From assembly GCA_023079485.1 (NCBI GenBank), contig CM041092.1:9995127-10059126 (forward strand): a stretch of 64,000 nucleotides of DNA. The letters are read 5' to 3'. The stretch's first letter is position 1. Each line of letters begins with the position of its first letter. Below are positions 51,801-61,949 of the stretch, piece after piece. The notes beneath the pieces were generated by a model, which was given only the letters and a program-made list of their open reading frames with translations, did not search any database and had not been told where the DNA came from. The DNA comes from Archilochus colubris (lineage: Eukaryota; Chordata; Aves; Apodiformes; Trochilidae). Both the position numbers and the translations under genes were made by a program.

Positions 51801-54800
51801 CAATGACTTCTCTTAATAATTCATTCACCTGTGACAGCAGCCAATTGTGAAAGCGAGTTAATGTCCACCTGTAGGTTCCTCTAAGTACCCCTAGCAGCAA
51901 TTTGGGTCATTTCAACTGTAGCATCAATACTTGTAATTAATACAACTGCTCATTCTAATTCAGTGACACCCAGGTTTGGAAACTGCACATGTACAAACTT
52001 GAGCTTAGATTGATTTGTACCTGTGGGCTTAGACACTGTGGCCTGGTTACCCACAGGGCAAGGGTTGTGTTGGAAGTTAAATGTCAAAACTTGATACTGA
52101 TGTATGTCAGCCCTGGCTCCCGTGGCACTGGAGCTGACTCCCTGGCTGTAGCCTGGTGTGACACCACAGGGCTGTGTTTGAACCCCTGGAGTAATCAGCT
52201 AAAAGTAAACTCTCTCCTGCCCCAGGTAAAAGTGATTCTCAGTTCTTAGGTTGCAATGGGACTACGGAAAATGTATCTCACAATCAAGGCAGCCATCCCA
52301 GGCTAGGCTGTTTGCTCTGCAGGAAAAATAAGATTTTTAACAGTGGGCACAGCAGCACATAAGGGTCCAGTATCTTTATTTAATTTACAACAGTCTACTA
52401 TCAAACACTGCTCATGGAGAGGCTGTATGGTTTAGTTATATAGTGAATGAGTTTTCTGAATAATACCCATTGCCATAACTCCTGGCTGAGAGCAGTTACA
52501 CCTTGTGAGGCTTCAGGGCTAAGACAGCACTGCCATATATGAACAAAAGGCCTTTAACATAACTTGGATGCTGCCTCTAACAGAAAGGCAGTAAGTCCCA
52601 CAGCAACTATTTTATCATGAGCAATTAGAAAGTTCTGGGTCTGGGAGTCTGGCACCCAAGAGCCTAATGATCCCACCATAAGCCTAAAATGATACTTCTC
52701 AACAAAGCAGAAATTCTAATCTGCAGGGATCACTGCAGAATATTGCCTCTTTCTGAAAGTATCTTTTGTAGAGCTACTATTAGTTGTTCAAGAACAGATC
52801 AAAAGTGACTGCACTAGTGTAGCTTCTCCTCCTGTAATACCTGTTTGGGCTAAACACAACCTATGGCATGCCACCACACTTCTGCTCAGGAGACCATGCT
52901 ATAAGCAAGAACTCTGCAGCTACAGCATTGCGCAGGCTTCCCCCCTGTTCCCCATACCAGCCAGCATCCACCTACAACCCTGCATTTTCCCAGACTGACT
53001 CCCAGTTTATGAGATAAAGTTCAGAGGAGAGCATGGGTCATGCAGAAACAGAGAACCAAGCCTGAGGACAAAGTCAACCCAGACGGGCAGGGTCACTGCT
53101 CCCGGCCTGCAAGTGCTTGCCAGGAGACTCAGAGGAAAACCTGATGCTGGAGCAGGCACCAGGCTGAGGTTTCATTTGCTGCAGTTTCCAGACATGGAGT
53201 TGTGTGTGTCACTGTGGGGCAGACTGACCAAGAACCAAGTTATTACAAACAAATGAACCACCCAGCCTGCCCAGTCCCCATCACCCACCTCCCAAATCAA
53301 ACCAAATCAAACCATTTCACTGAGATAGTGACCTCCAGAACTCAGAGCTGCAAACTTCCTCTGGCTGTTTCACATTCCTTTGGTCCTGTTCCCTACATGT
53401 AATGTTTGTGTCGCTTGCTAAAAAAATCCACAGCAACAGGCTTCCCAAGGAAATTTAAAGGAAGTGATGCAGTTTTCTGGGATTAAGTCTTAGGGAAAGT
53501 TTCATAGAATAGGCTGTGGAAACTATGATACGACCTGTCAATTCTTGGTTAATAAAGCAATGCTGATATTGTGACATACAAATCATACTTCTCAGGACAA
53601 AAAAAAAAATTAACTTGGCTGGTTTTAATTTGGTGCTGCGTTTATCAAGATCTAGCAAGAATTTTAAGTCCAAATAAAGCACTGTACTTGACACAGCACT
53701 CCTCGTGCTAGAGAACTACCCACAACCTCGGGGAGATAAAGTGAACTTTACACACAACTCTCAATAGCTACATAACAATTCCTTAATGGTTCCAACTTGT
53801 CCTGATCCCTCACGCAGCCCCCTCTGTGACTTGTTCAGAAATAGCAGCAAGTCAGTCCTCATCCTGCTGCAAACACTGACAATGCTTGGTCACAGTCTTA
53901 ATATGAAAAAGGGTGATAACCTTTCCTTCTGCTTTAAGCCATACTTCAGAGTAGATTAAGGATTACATTTTTGTCTAAATGCCTCCTTGCCAGATAATAT
54001 AAATCATGTGGTTACCCAGAAATATAAATATGCCTCTACCTCAGACTCAATCAGATCAGAGACTGAACAGTAAGACTTTCAGATTCATATATTATGATGC
54101 AAATGAGTTTTGTAAATTGTGACCTAGTTCCCATGTTAGGAACAGTCAGGATCAACAGCAGGAACTGTGAGATGAATGTGAGCTGTGAAGACAAGGAAGG
54201 AAATTAACATTTGTTCTTAATTTGAAATAGATTTTTAATCACTTTCAGGTGCCTCAAAGAAAGTGCACACGCTTGTTTATTATAATCATTCTGACAGAAG
54301 AATGCATGTAGGAGGTAACATGGTTTTGTTTTACTAATTGAAACGTTTGGGACACTGGTGTCAAATGAAGAGCCAGCTCTTTCTGGATGATTTACCAAAT
54401 CCACAACAACGGGCTGGGAAATGAAGTTTTACAATCAATCTGTTCCTCAGAACTTGTTTTGTCAAGAAAACGAATTGCTAACATCCTCTAAAAGTGACTG
54501 GATATGAGATCACATCCACCTCTCTACATCCAATTTCTATTTTTTTTCAGTTAGAAACCTAATAAATTAAAAGACCTCGCTAAGGGATTCAGCTGTGCAG
54601 ATGTCAGCCACTTGCTTAACAAAATTTGGCACTGTTAGTGGAAACTACAAAACCCACAGAATTCTGCTGGCACTGCATCATAGTGACCCAACAGCACCAC
54701 ACAACACAGAACTCCAGCCTGCAGCCCCTGGCTGGTAAACTCTGCTCTTTCAAGAAGGCAACAGGAAGATTGTGACTTGCTGAAAACCAGACAGATTTTC

Positions 54801-55799
54801 ATCCTAAACAGTTTATCTCGAGTTGGTACGGTTGCTAGAAACTTAGCTGTAAGAGTTGGGGAGTCGACTACCCTGAAAAATAGAGTCTCAGCTCCCTCTG
54901 GTGGAAAAGGTAGCGTCCTGCAAAACAGCTGAAGTGAGAACGTCTTTTGTCTGCTACAGCCATGAGACAGGTAAGATGAGATAGTAAATAAATCCCAGTT
55001 CCACAGGCTGCGGAACGTTGACATTGGACTGGAACACGACTCAGACTGTTGCAGTCAGACAAGACAACACAACACACTCAAGTGTCAAGTTCTTGGTATG
55101 AAGAGTGGAGAGAAGACCTTTCACCTTTCCTGACTGGAGTTCTTCAGATTTTATACGATACATCATCTAACTTGTGAACCAAATGATAGACCAAAGGAAA
55201 ACAAAACACACACAATTTTAATTTTAAATATTTAATTTTAAATTTTAATATTCTCTCTATAATAACCAATTTCTAAGGCCACAAGGATACCCATTTCCAC
55301 CACACATACAAGATGTATTCAAGGTTATTCCATCCTTTCTAATAAAAAACAGTCATCCAAGATATTTCTACTCTGTATTCACCATGAAGAATGGAAATTC
55401 CAGAAAGTATTCCAGCTTTTGTAACAACAAAAGTCAATAAACAAAGCACCTTTTTGTTTCTCATTAGAGGAATCAACAGCTCCATTGTAATTAAGCACAC
55501 AACAAGCTGCTCTGACAAATTCTTTATAGCTCCTGTAAACAGAATCATGAGCACTTCCTGCAGTCACAAATGGAATTACTTTTTGTAATGGGGTTCTGAA
55601 AACAGGATTTCACACTGACATAGATGGAATACTCATAGATCCAATGAAAGGAAAACAGTTGCAAAAACATATTTATTAAACACCATGTTATTCAATTTCA
55701 CAGTGTGGGACAAAGACCCAGACCCACACTTGGTCCCTCTAAACAGCAGAGCTGAGTAACCCTATAAAACAGGCCAGCAGGTCGGGTCTGCAGGTGAAG

Positions 55800-55805
55800 T
55801 TTATT
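55800..55805 (-). terminator. Candidate UMPS proximal poly(A) signal
   Basis: AATAAA on the - strand (TTTATT on +), about 360 nt after the UMPS stop codon. A second AATAAA lies at 55677-55672 and a distal one at 52380-52375; the site in use is not determinable here. Confidence 0.45.
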
Positions 55806-56162
55806 GAACAGTAAAAATAGTTTCCTCAGCCAGAAGGAATTTGTGAATGAGGAAAAGAAACAAAGGCAACAACAAGCCACCCAAATATCATTGGAGTGTT
55901 CTATGCACTGTTTCTCAGTGGTGTAAAACTATTAAGGAAAAAACTGCACAGGAAGTTTTGGTTTCATCCATTCAAATACTACAACAACCACAGCCTGTAC
56001 AACTTGACCTGTCTATGCCAATAAAAATCACGTAGTTAGGAAAAGGTTTTTCTCCAGAAGGGCAGTTTTTGACTGGGTGAAGTGTTCATGTATTTAACAG
56101 GAAGCCTCACAACAACTGCAGCTCCACCAGCTTTGTTTCCTGACTAGGAAAGTGGGCTGCTT

Positions 56163-56344
56163 TCAGTCTTCTGCATCAACACCAAGCCTGTTTACATAGC
56201 TCTCCCAAGCTGCCTTCCTGTACTTCTCTGCTTCTTGAAGACGATCTGAAGCTGACAAAATGCCACGTCCCACAATAATAATATCTGAACCTTTTTTGCT
56301 AATAACTTCCTCAGGGCTTAGGTACTTCTGTCCAAGGTTATCAC
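56163..56344 (-). CDS. UMPS: UMPS exon 6 (C-terminal, includes stop)
   Basis: A 182-nt exon coding [60 protein letters not shown] and TGA (56165-56163). IIVGRGI is the phosphate-binding strand-loop of OMP decarboxylase. Residues DAED extend beyond the human C-terminus. Confidence 0.96.
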
Positions 56345-59300
56345 CTGAAACAGAGACACCATTTTTAGTTTGTACAAGAGAACAGGTATGCTTTTCCAGC
56401 TGTCACCCTAACAATCCACAGATGTGTCTCCAACTAATGAAGCTCCTATTACACAGATCAAATTCTACAGACAGCACCCTCTTTTTCATAATTTATAAAT
56501 CACAATAGATGAAAGAGTTACCAAAGAAATTGCTGATGGGGATTACTGCAATAAGATTTAGGCCCTCTAGAAGAGTTAAACCTCCCAAACATTCAGGTGA
56601 AAGTTTCTTATTTCACTCTGGGTTTCATAAGAATTAAGTATTGTGACTGCTGCACCTGGTTCAGTGACAATCTGTTAAGTCAGCACAAGACTTCCAACTC
56701 ATTTATACTGCATCTCCATCAGTATCCACAGTGTTACTGTGTTTGTAAACCATTTTTTCTCTCCTGAGTAGTTACACCGAACTTAACACCTATTTGTAGA
56801 CATTTCACGTGTTTTAAGGACTGTGTTTTATGGTACATATGAACCAAGCTGTGTAGCATGCTGGCTCCTTTCAGAGCTCCCAGGAAAAGGATGAGTGTAC
56901 CCATATTTATAGGAAGCAGCCCACAATGGCAAACACAGACTCCTCCTGCCAGAGAATGAGCAACCAAACCCCTTCATAAGTCCCTTTTTCACAGAAGACT
57001 AGATCAGAAAAAGTTACCTCCAGTTTGCAGCTGCACCCCTGGAGTTAACTGAAGAAATTCCGGTTTATTACTAACTCTAGATCCAGATATGAACCCAAAA
57101 ACAAAATCCGGGTTGTCTTCAGCCATCTGTACCTGAAGAATATCAGTAAATATTTACAAGTGATACATCCAAAATTAAGCTTGACTAGCACTCTATTTCT
57201 CATCCACCCTTTGACACATGAAGCTTCACAAGACAGGACTATGAAACACCCAGGTTTTTTTTTTCTTTACAAAATGTTATGTTTCTTTCTGTGCTATAAA
57301 AAACACAACAAATTTAAACCAATTAGACATTTAATGCATAAAGGAAAAAAAGGGGGGAGGGCCAATAGCAAACTTGGAATGTTTACCAGAATTCACAGGG
57401 TGAACTCTGACCATCATACACCATGAGCCTACAGCTGCAACCTTTAAACACCTCAATGTCAGATTACAAGAGTCCACAGGAAAAAAACCTAATACAGCTG
57501 GAGAGAGTTTTGTAAGTACAAATATTAGAAGCACACAAAACCTCTCTGTCACAACACCTTACCAGCTTTTAACCCCAAACAAGACTTACTGCAGCTTTTG
57601 TGTACTCCCCTGTTGCAAGTGACCCTTGGGAACTCATCTCAGCAATCAGGAGGCAGCCACGCTGGAGAGGAAGACCAACTTCCTTCAGCCCTTTCACCAC
57701 CCCAGAGCCTGGAACCACGTGGGCATTAATGATGTCTGACCAGGATGCAATTTTGAACACACCACCTGAGAATATGGAGAGGAAGACATAGGCAAAGTGT
57801 TATTGGAAATGTATTAAACAGGAAACACAAGTTAAACAAAACAAGCTGCACGCTAAATCACTCATGTTTTAAAGAACAGTTTTACTGCTGGAGCTTGACA
57901 GTTACAAGCTTGGCCTCATGAGTCAGTCCTGCTAACAGCCTAACCACAAAGCATAATCCCTTGGTGTTACTTTTCTCTAATACTTGTTAGCATGTTGCCT
58001 TCAGTATTCACACAGACATTTATGGCAACCTAAAAATCTACTGTCACAGGTGTAACCTTTTAATACAGCACGCAGATCATAAAGTACATATATCTCAGGA
58101 AAAAAACATTCTACAGCTGCAGATGCAGCATGGAATGCAAGCTGCAACACACATACAAGTGTACAGCAGCAGGCTGCCTTAAGAAGCTGTGCTGCATTTT
58201 CTCATGGCAAACAAGTTCTCAGGAGTACTTACTGAGCACCCATAGGTTCATAAAAGGTCTAGGCTGGAAGGGACCTCTGGAGGTCACGCCCTGTCAGCAG
58301 GGTTAACTTCAAAGCCAGATCAGGCTGCTCAGCACCACATCCCCTTCAGTCTTCTTCAGGGCTGGAGATCCTACAATCTCTCCTGGCAACCTGTGCCAAG
58401 GCTGCAGTTACTCACACAAGCAGCAAAGTTACAATGAATTGAGGTTGATGATAATCACCTTCATACTGCTGTTTCACTGTGTTCCCAATGTCTGCAAATT
58501 TCCTGTCTTCAAAAATCAAGAATTCATGTCGATCTGCGAGAGTTCTCAACTTCTTCACTACCTCCTGGGTAAAATCATTCAGGATGTCTACATGAGTCTT
58601 CAGGATACAAATGCTGGGGCCCAGGATGTCAGCTAACTGCAGCAGCTCTTCAGAGCCGGTGACATCAGCAGAAAGGCACAAGTTACTCTGTTTCTTCTCC
58701 ATGAGGGCAAGAAGCCTGGCCGCAGTGGGATGCACCCCTGGCAGCTTGGCCCGAGCACTGAAGCTCAGCTCCTTACAGAGTCTCTTGAGGGGAACGGGAC
58801 CATTCTGAGCCACTGGCTCAAAGACATTTCCCTGAATAAATTTCTTCACCTTTTCAACCATCTCAATGGCCACTTTCCCTTGCTGCTGGAGAATCTCCAG
58901 CACCCCAGACAACGTGCACACAGAGTGCAGGCGAATTCCACGTTCCTCTAACCTGGCCTTCCCACCCTGCTCCCTGTCCAACAGCACTATGGCATCTGTG
59001 ACTTTTAATCCTTCTTTCTGAAGAACTTCAGCAGTCTCCAGTACACTAGATCCACTTGTTACCACATCTTCAATGATCAAACATGTTTCTCCTGGATTAA
59101 TGGTCCCTTCTACCAGCCGCTTAGTACCTGAAAAATAAAAGGCAAACACTCCACTAAACGAAAAAAGTTTAACAGACCCCCTCCAAAAAAAGTGAAAGCA
59201 TCAAAATTTTTAACTTGCAATGCTAATGTAGAGATTGCATTTGTTCCACATAAAAGCACAGCTGCACTGTTTGTTGAAGTCCAATGGAACTGGACTTCAG

Positions 59301-61426
59301 CAGAAGAGAAGTTCACATTCACTGTCAGCATGGAGAGGTAACTTGTTCAGTTCAGTTATTGCAGTTTTTATCACAGCTCAGTCACTGATTTATAATTCAA
59401 TTCATAAAGACAGCTGTTTCTCCAAGTTGGTACAATACTTCTTTGTGTTTCCAGAAGTTATACTCCATTAACAAAACTGACACACTGTCAACAGCACAAA
59501 GTTAAATCTCTGGGTAAGATGACTGCAGAAGTTTATTACAGCTGTGAATGGAATGATCAGAATTACAGAACTATTTTCTCCAGTTATTTAAAAATATCTT
59601 TAAAGCAGCAAAGTTACTGGTACTCTCTGGCATACTTCCTATTTCCCACAGGCAGTATTCTGTGCTTAATGCTCCTGTTAGAACAATTAGGAGGAGTAAA
59701 GCCCCAAATGCCTTTACTAACAACAGGCACGTGCCCATGAAAGGCCCCCTGGGGCTCAACAACAAAGGATTCGTGGCTTTCCCAGCAAGCAGCTGGTGTG
59801 AAAATCAGGCAGCAGTGCTTAGACCATGAAAGCCCAGAGGACAGCCCAGAGAACACCCCTACCTAAGCTCTAAAATCGATGTGACACTGGGAATCTCCAT
59901 CACAACTGACTTGTCTTCAGAAGGAACAGCAAAATGTTTTCAAGTCTGGCACACTAAAACATGAGTAGTATTTAGCTGTGACAAACCTCTTTTTTAATTG
60001 AATATTATTGGAAGAGTACAGCTTTTATCACATGTAGAAAGCCAGTTGCTACAGTAGGTTCATGCTTCAGTCTTCTCTCCCTCTCCCCCTCCCTCTCTCA
60101 AGATCAAAAAATTCATGGGGTAGAAAACTGCTTCTTACTTGATCCACCACACCCACTAACTACAGGATAGGAAAGAAAAAGATGTTTGAGAGGTAAATCA
60201 AAATGACAGTAGAAAGGTTCCTCCTGGAGCTGATAGGGAAAACCAAAAATCTGTTTGGGGATGAAGTGTGGCACTTGTCTCAGCACATGAGACAACCTGA
60301 GTTATACAAATCTGAGTTTCTGGAAGAGGAAAATCACCTTGAACTGCAGTAAAGGTGTTATGGAAAAAAGGCACTGCTGAAGCCAAAAAAAAAAAGAAAA
60401 AACACATCCTTCCCTCAAGAGTATCCAATCCTACTCCAAACCAGCAGGATTCAAGCTGCAGCCTATCAGCAAAGAGCTGGGAAAGCCTGGCCAGGCTGTG
60501 ATGTTGTGGGAGCTCTATTTTAGGGAGGTGGAAAGGGGCTGCTTTTTAAACTGATGTGGTAGCATTAAAGAGGACGGAAACACTGTGAGTTACAGCAGAA
60601 ACACAAACATATAATTTCCACAAACAAGGCAAGACAAGTAGAGAGGAATTCTCCACGTGAAGGTTTTACCATAATCTTTTGCTTCCTTCCTCCGTATGAG
60701 CATTGGAACCTGATGTTCCGAGCAGATAACTGTAGCCAGAGGCAGCGCTGTGTAAGGCACACCGCACACGCAGTCATACTCGAGCCCAGCACCTTTGGCT
60801 GTCTGAAAGAGAAGATCTGCGACCTGAAAGAGAAAACACGGTGCTTTTTAAAGAGTGATCATCACCCAACACACGTATTACCAACGCAAGCAATGCAAAC
60901 ACACGAACCCCTCTCTCCTTCACACGATGACAGCCGCAGGGGGCAGACGGCCCGGCGAGGATCCCCAGCGGGCTCCTGCCCGGCAGACCGCGACCCCAGC
61001 CCTGGGAGAGGCTGTCTGGAGAGGCTCGGGCACCGCACCCCTGCATCCCTCTCTCCTTTAGCTACAAGACACCCTTTCCCCTCCGCAGAAGCCCCGAGAT
61101 CTCCCGAGTGCGGGCACAGGAGCACCCTGAGGCAGAGGCGGGCGCTGCCGGGCAGCCCGGTTCCCTCTCAGCCCGCAGAGCAGAGCCCAGCCCGGCTCTT
61201 CAATCCCCACAATCTCGGCCTCAGTGGCGTCCCGGGGACAACTCCCCCCACAACCCCTCCGGTCCCGGGCTTGACCCCGCACCTGGCGGAGGAGGCGGGG
61301 GTGTGAGACGAGGCCGCGGAGGTCGATGTAGACGGGAGATGCGCGGCCGCTCTTCAGCACGAAGTCCCCGAAACGCAGCGCTCCCGCCTCCTGCAGCGCC
61401 GCCGCCACGCGCCCCACCGCCGCCAT
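56163..61426 (-). CDS. UMPS: Uridine 5'-monophosphate synthase, complete (6 exons)
   Basis: A bifunctional cytosolic enzyme for the last two steps of de novo UMP synthesis: orotate phosphoribosyltransferase (N-terminal) and OMP decarboxylase (C-terminal). Exons in coding order are 61426-61283, 60823-60670, 59127-58459, 57765-57590, 57132-57018 and 56344-56163 (1440 nt, 479 residues plus TGA). All junctions keep frame with GT..AG introns. Start ATG is at 61426-61424 ([15 protein letters not shown]). The PRPP-binding loop [17 protein letters not shown] and the decarboxylase DxKxxD motif (D307, K309, D312 in [10 protein letters not shown]) are intact. Human UMPS has 480 residues; this one is about five shorter at the N-terminus and four longer at the C-terminus (DAED after RLGV). 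Assignment is from memory of the family. Confidence 0.97.
57018..57132 (-). CDS. UMPS: UMPS exon 5 (OMP decarboxylase)
   Basis: A 115-nt exon: [38 protein letters not shown]. The FISGSRV and LTPGVQL segments line the active site of the decarboxylase barrel. Ends within a glycine codon (GGAG/GTAACT). Confidence 0.96.
57590..57765 (-). CDS. UMPS: UMPS exon 4 (OMP decarboxylase)
   Basis: A 176-nt exon coding [72 protein letters not shown] is a conserved barrel segment. Donor GCA/GTAAGT. Confidence 0.97.
57766..58458 (-). other. UMPS intron 3 with CR1 fragment
   Basis: A 693-nt intron (donor GTGATT, acceptor ATTCTCAG). A CR1 3' fragment occupies about 58240-58410, close to the donor side of the intron. 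Confidence 0.8.
58240..58410 (-). mobile_element. CR1 LINE 3' fragment, - orientation
   Basis: On the + strand the fragment reads AGGCTGGAAGGGACCTCTGG then AGGTCA, the reverse complement of a CR1 3' end (GGTTGGAAGGGACCTCTGGAG type). It continues through CAGCAGGGT, GGCTGCTCAGCACCACATCC and TCTCTCCTGGCAACCTGTGCC. An old copy, same orientation as UMPS, lying wholly in the intron. Confidence 0.85.
58459..59127 (-). CDS. UMPS: UMPS exon 3 (OPRT end, linker, decarboxylase start)
   Basis: The largest UMPS exon, 669 nt, residues 100-322. It carries [20 protein letters not shown] with the PRPP loop, [20 protein letters not shown], the inter-domain linker (around [20 protein letters not shown]), [40 protein letters not shown] and the catalytic [18 protein letters not shown]. 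Both enzymes therefore meet within one exon, as in human. Confidence 0.98.
59128..60669 (-). other. UMPS intron 2
   Basis: A 1542-nt AT-rich intron (donor GTAAAA, acceptor TTTATTTTTCAG). Apart from a CT-rich patch at about 60073-60100 (+ strand) and short A runs I see nothing in it. Confidence 0.75.
60670..60823 (-). CDS. UMPS: UMPS exon 2 (OPRT)
   Basis: A 154-nt exon: [64 protein letters not shown] and RRKEAKDYG are orotate phosphoribosyltransferase active-site segments. Confidence 0.97.
60824..61282 (-). other. UMPS intron 1
   Basis: A 459-nt, CpG-rich intron (donor GTGCGG, acceptor TCTCTTTCAG). Part of the promoter-proximal CpG-rich region. Confidence 0.8.
61283..61426 (-). CDS. UMPS: UMPS exon 1 (start codon, OPRT N-terminus)
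   Basis: A 144-nt, very G+C-rich exon coding residues 1-48: [57 protein letters not shown] and SP.YIDLRG are the conserved OPRT start. The ATG at 61426-61424 has GCGGC directly before it and is the first ATG giving the right length; the open frame extends further upstream but that part does not resemble UMPS. Confidence 0.94.
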
Positions 61427-61700
61427 GCTGCCGCGCGCCGACCGATGACGCCAGGGAAGGCGGAGACGGCACCGCTGCGCGCATGCGGAGGGGAAGTGGG
61501 GGGGGGGGCGGAGCCCGCTGGGTCCTAGTGACCCGTTCCGGCTTCCCGGTCCCGTTCCGGCTTCCCGGCCCCGATCGTCCCTTCCCGCGGCGGAAGGCCC
61601 ACCCGCCCCGGCACCCGAGGCGGCTCCCTGCAGCACACAGGACCCCTCAGCAGGAGATGCGGGGCCCGGTGTTTGGGGGCGGCCTTGCCAAGGGTCTGTC
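61427..61700 (-). promoter_or_regulatory. UMPS promoter region, CpG-rich
   Basis: Upstream of the UMPS start the sequence is dense in CpG and has no TATA box I can see. Candidate sites: an NRF1-like TGCGCGCATGCGG (61476-61488), a GC box GGGGGCGGAG (61504-61513), a CRE-like TGACGCCA near 61446, and two copies of CCCGTTCCGGCTTCCCGG (61532-61549, 61551-61568), which read as ETS-type CCGGAA on the - strand. This is a typical housekeeping promoter. Motif matches are by eye, and the transcription start is unknown. Confidence 0.65.
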
Positions 61701-61949
61701 TCCCCCTCCTGCCCCTTCTCGGGCAGCACAGGGCAAGAGAAACCGATCAGGGAGGCGTTGCTGAGAGCCGAGAGTTTGTGCTTCGGTTCTTTGGGGTGGC
61801 TCCCGAAAGGCTGCTTGGTTTGGGGGTTGTAGGTGAGGGTGAGGGTTGGGTGGGGAGCCCGTCTCTGGCTCCTGTCAGCATCTCTGGAAAACTGATGGGC
61901 TGAGCAGCGAGTTCTGAGTGTCCCAGGCTGCGGACTTGTTCCCGTATGT

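Larger units (their letters stand above)
48391..56162. other. ITGB5-UMPS convergent interval
   Basis: About 7.8 kb between the ITGB5 poly(A) signal and the UMPS stop. The right part (about 52370-56162) is AT-rich, repeat-poor and could be UMPS 3' UTR; - strand AATAAA hexamers lie at 55805-55800, 55677-55672 and 52380-52375. The middle holds an AT-rich low-complexity patch (about 51590-51800). No protein-coding exon or RNA gene was recognised. Confidence 0.6.

Noticed and set aside
61427..61729. Upstream extension of the UMPS exon 1 frame
   Set aside because: Open only because of high G+C; it does not resemble UMPS, and the ATG at 61426 gives the expected protein length.
61108..61764. A 218-codon + strand ORF over the UMPS promoter and exon 1
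   Set aside because: Antisense to real UMPS coding sequence in a G+C-rich region where stops are rare; composition (P, R, G, A) is typical of chance ORFs.
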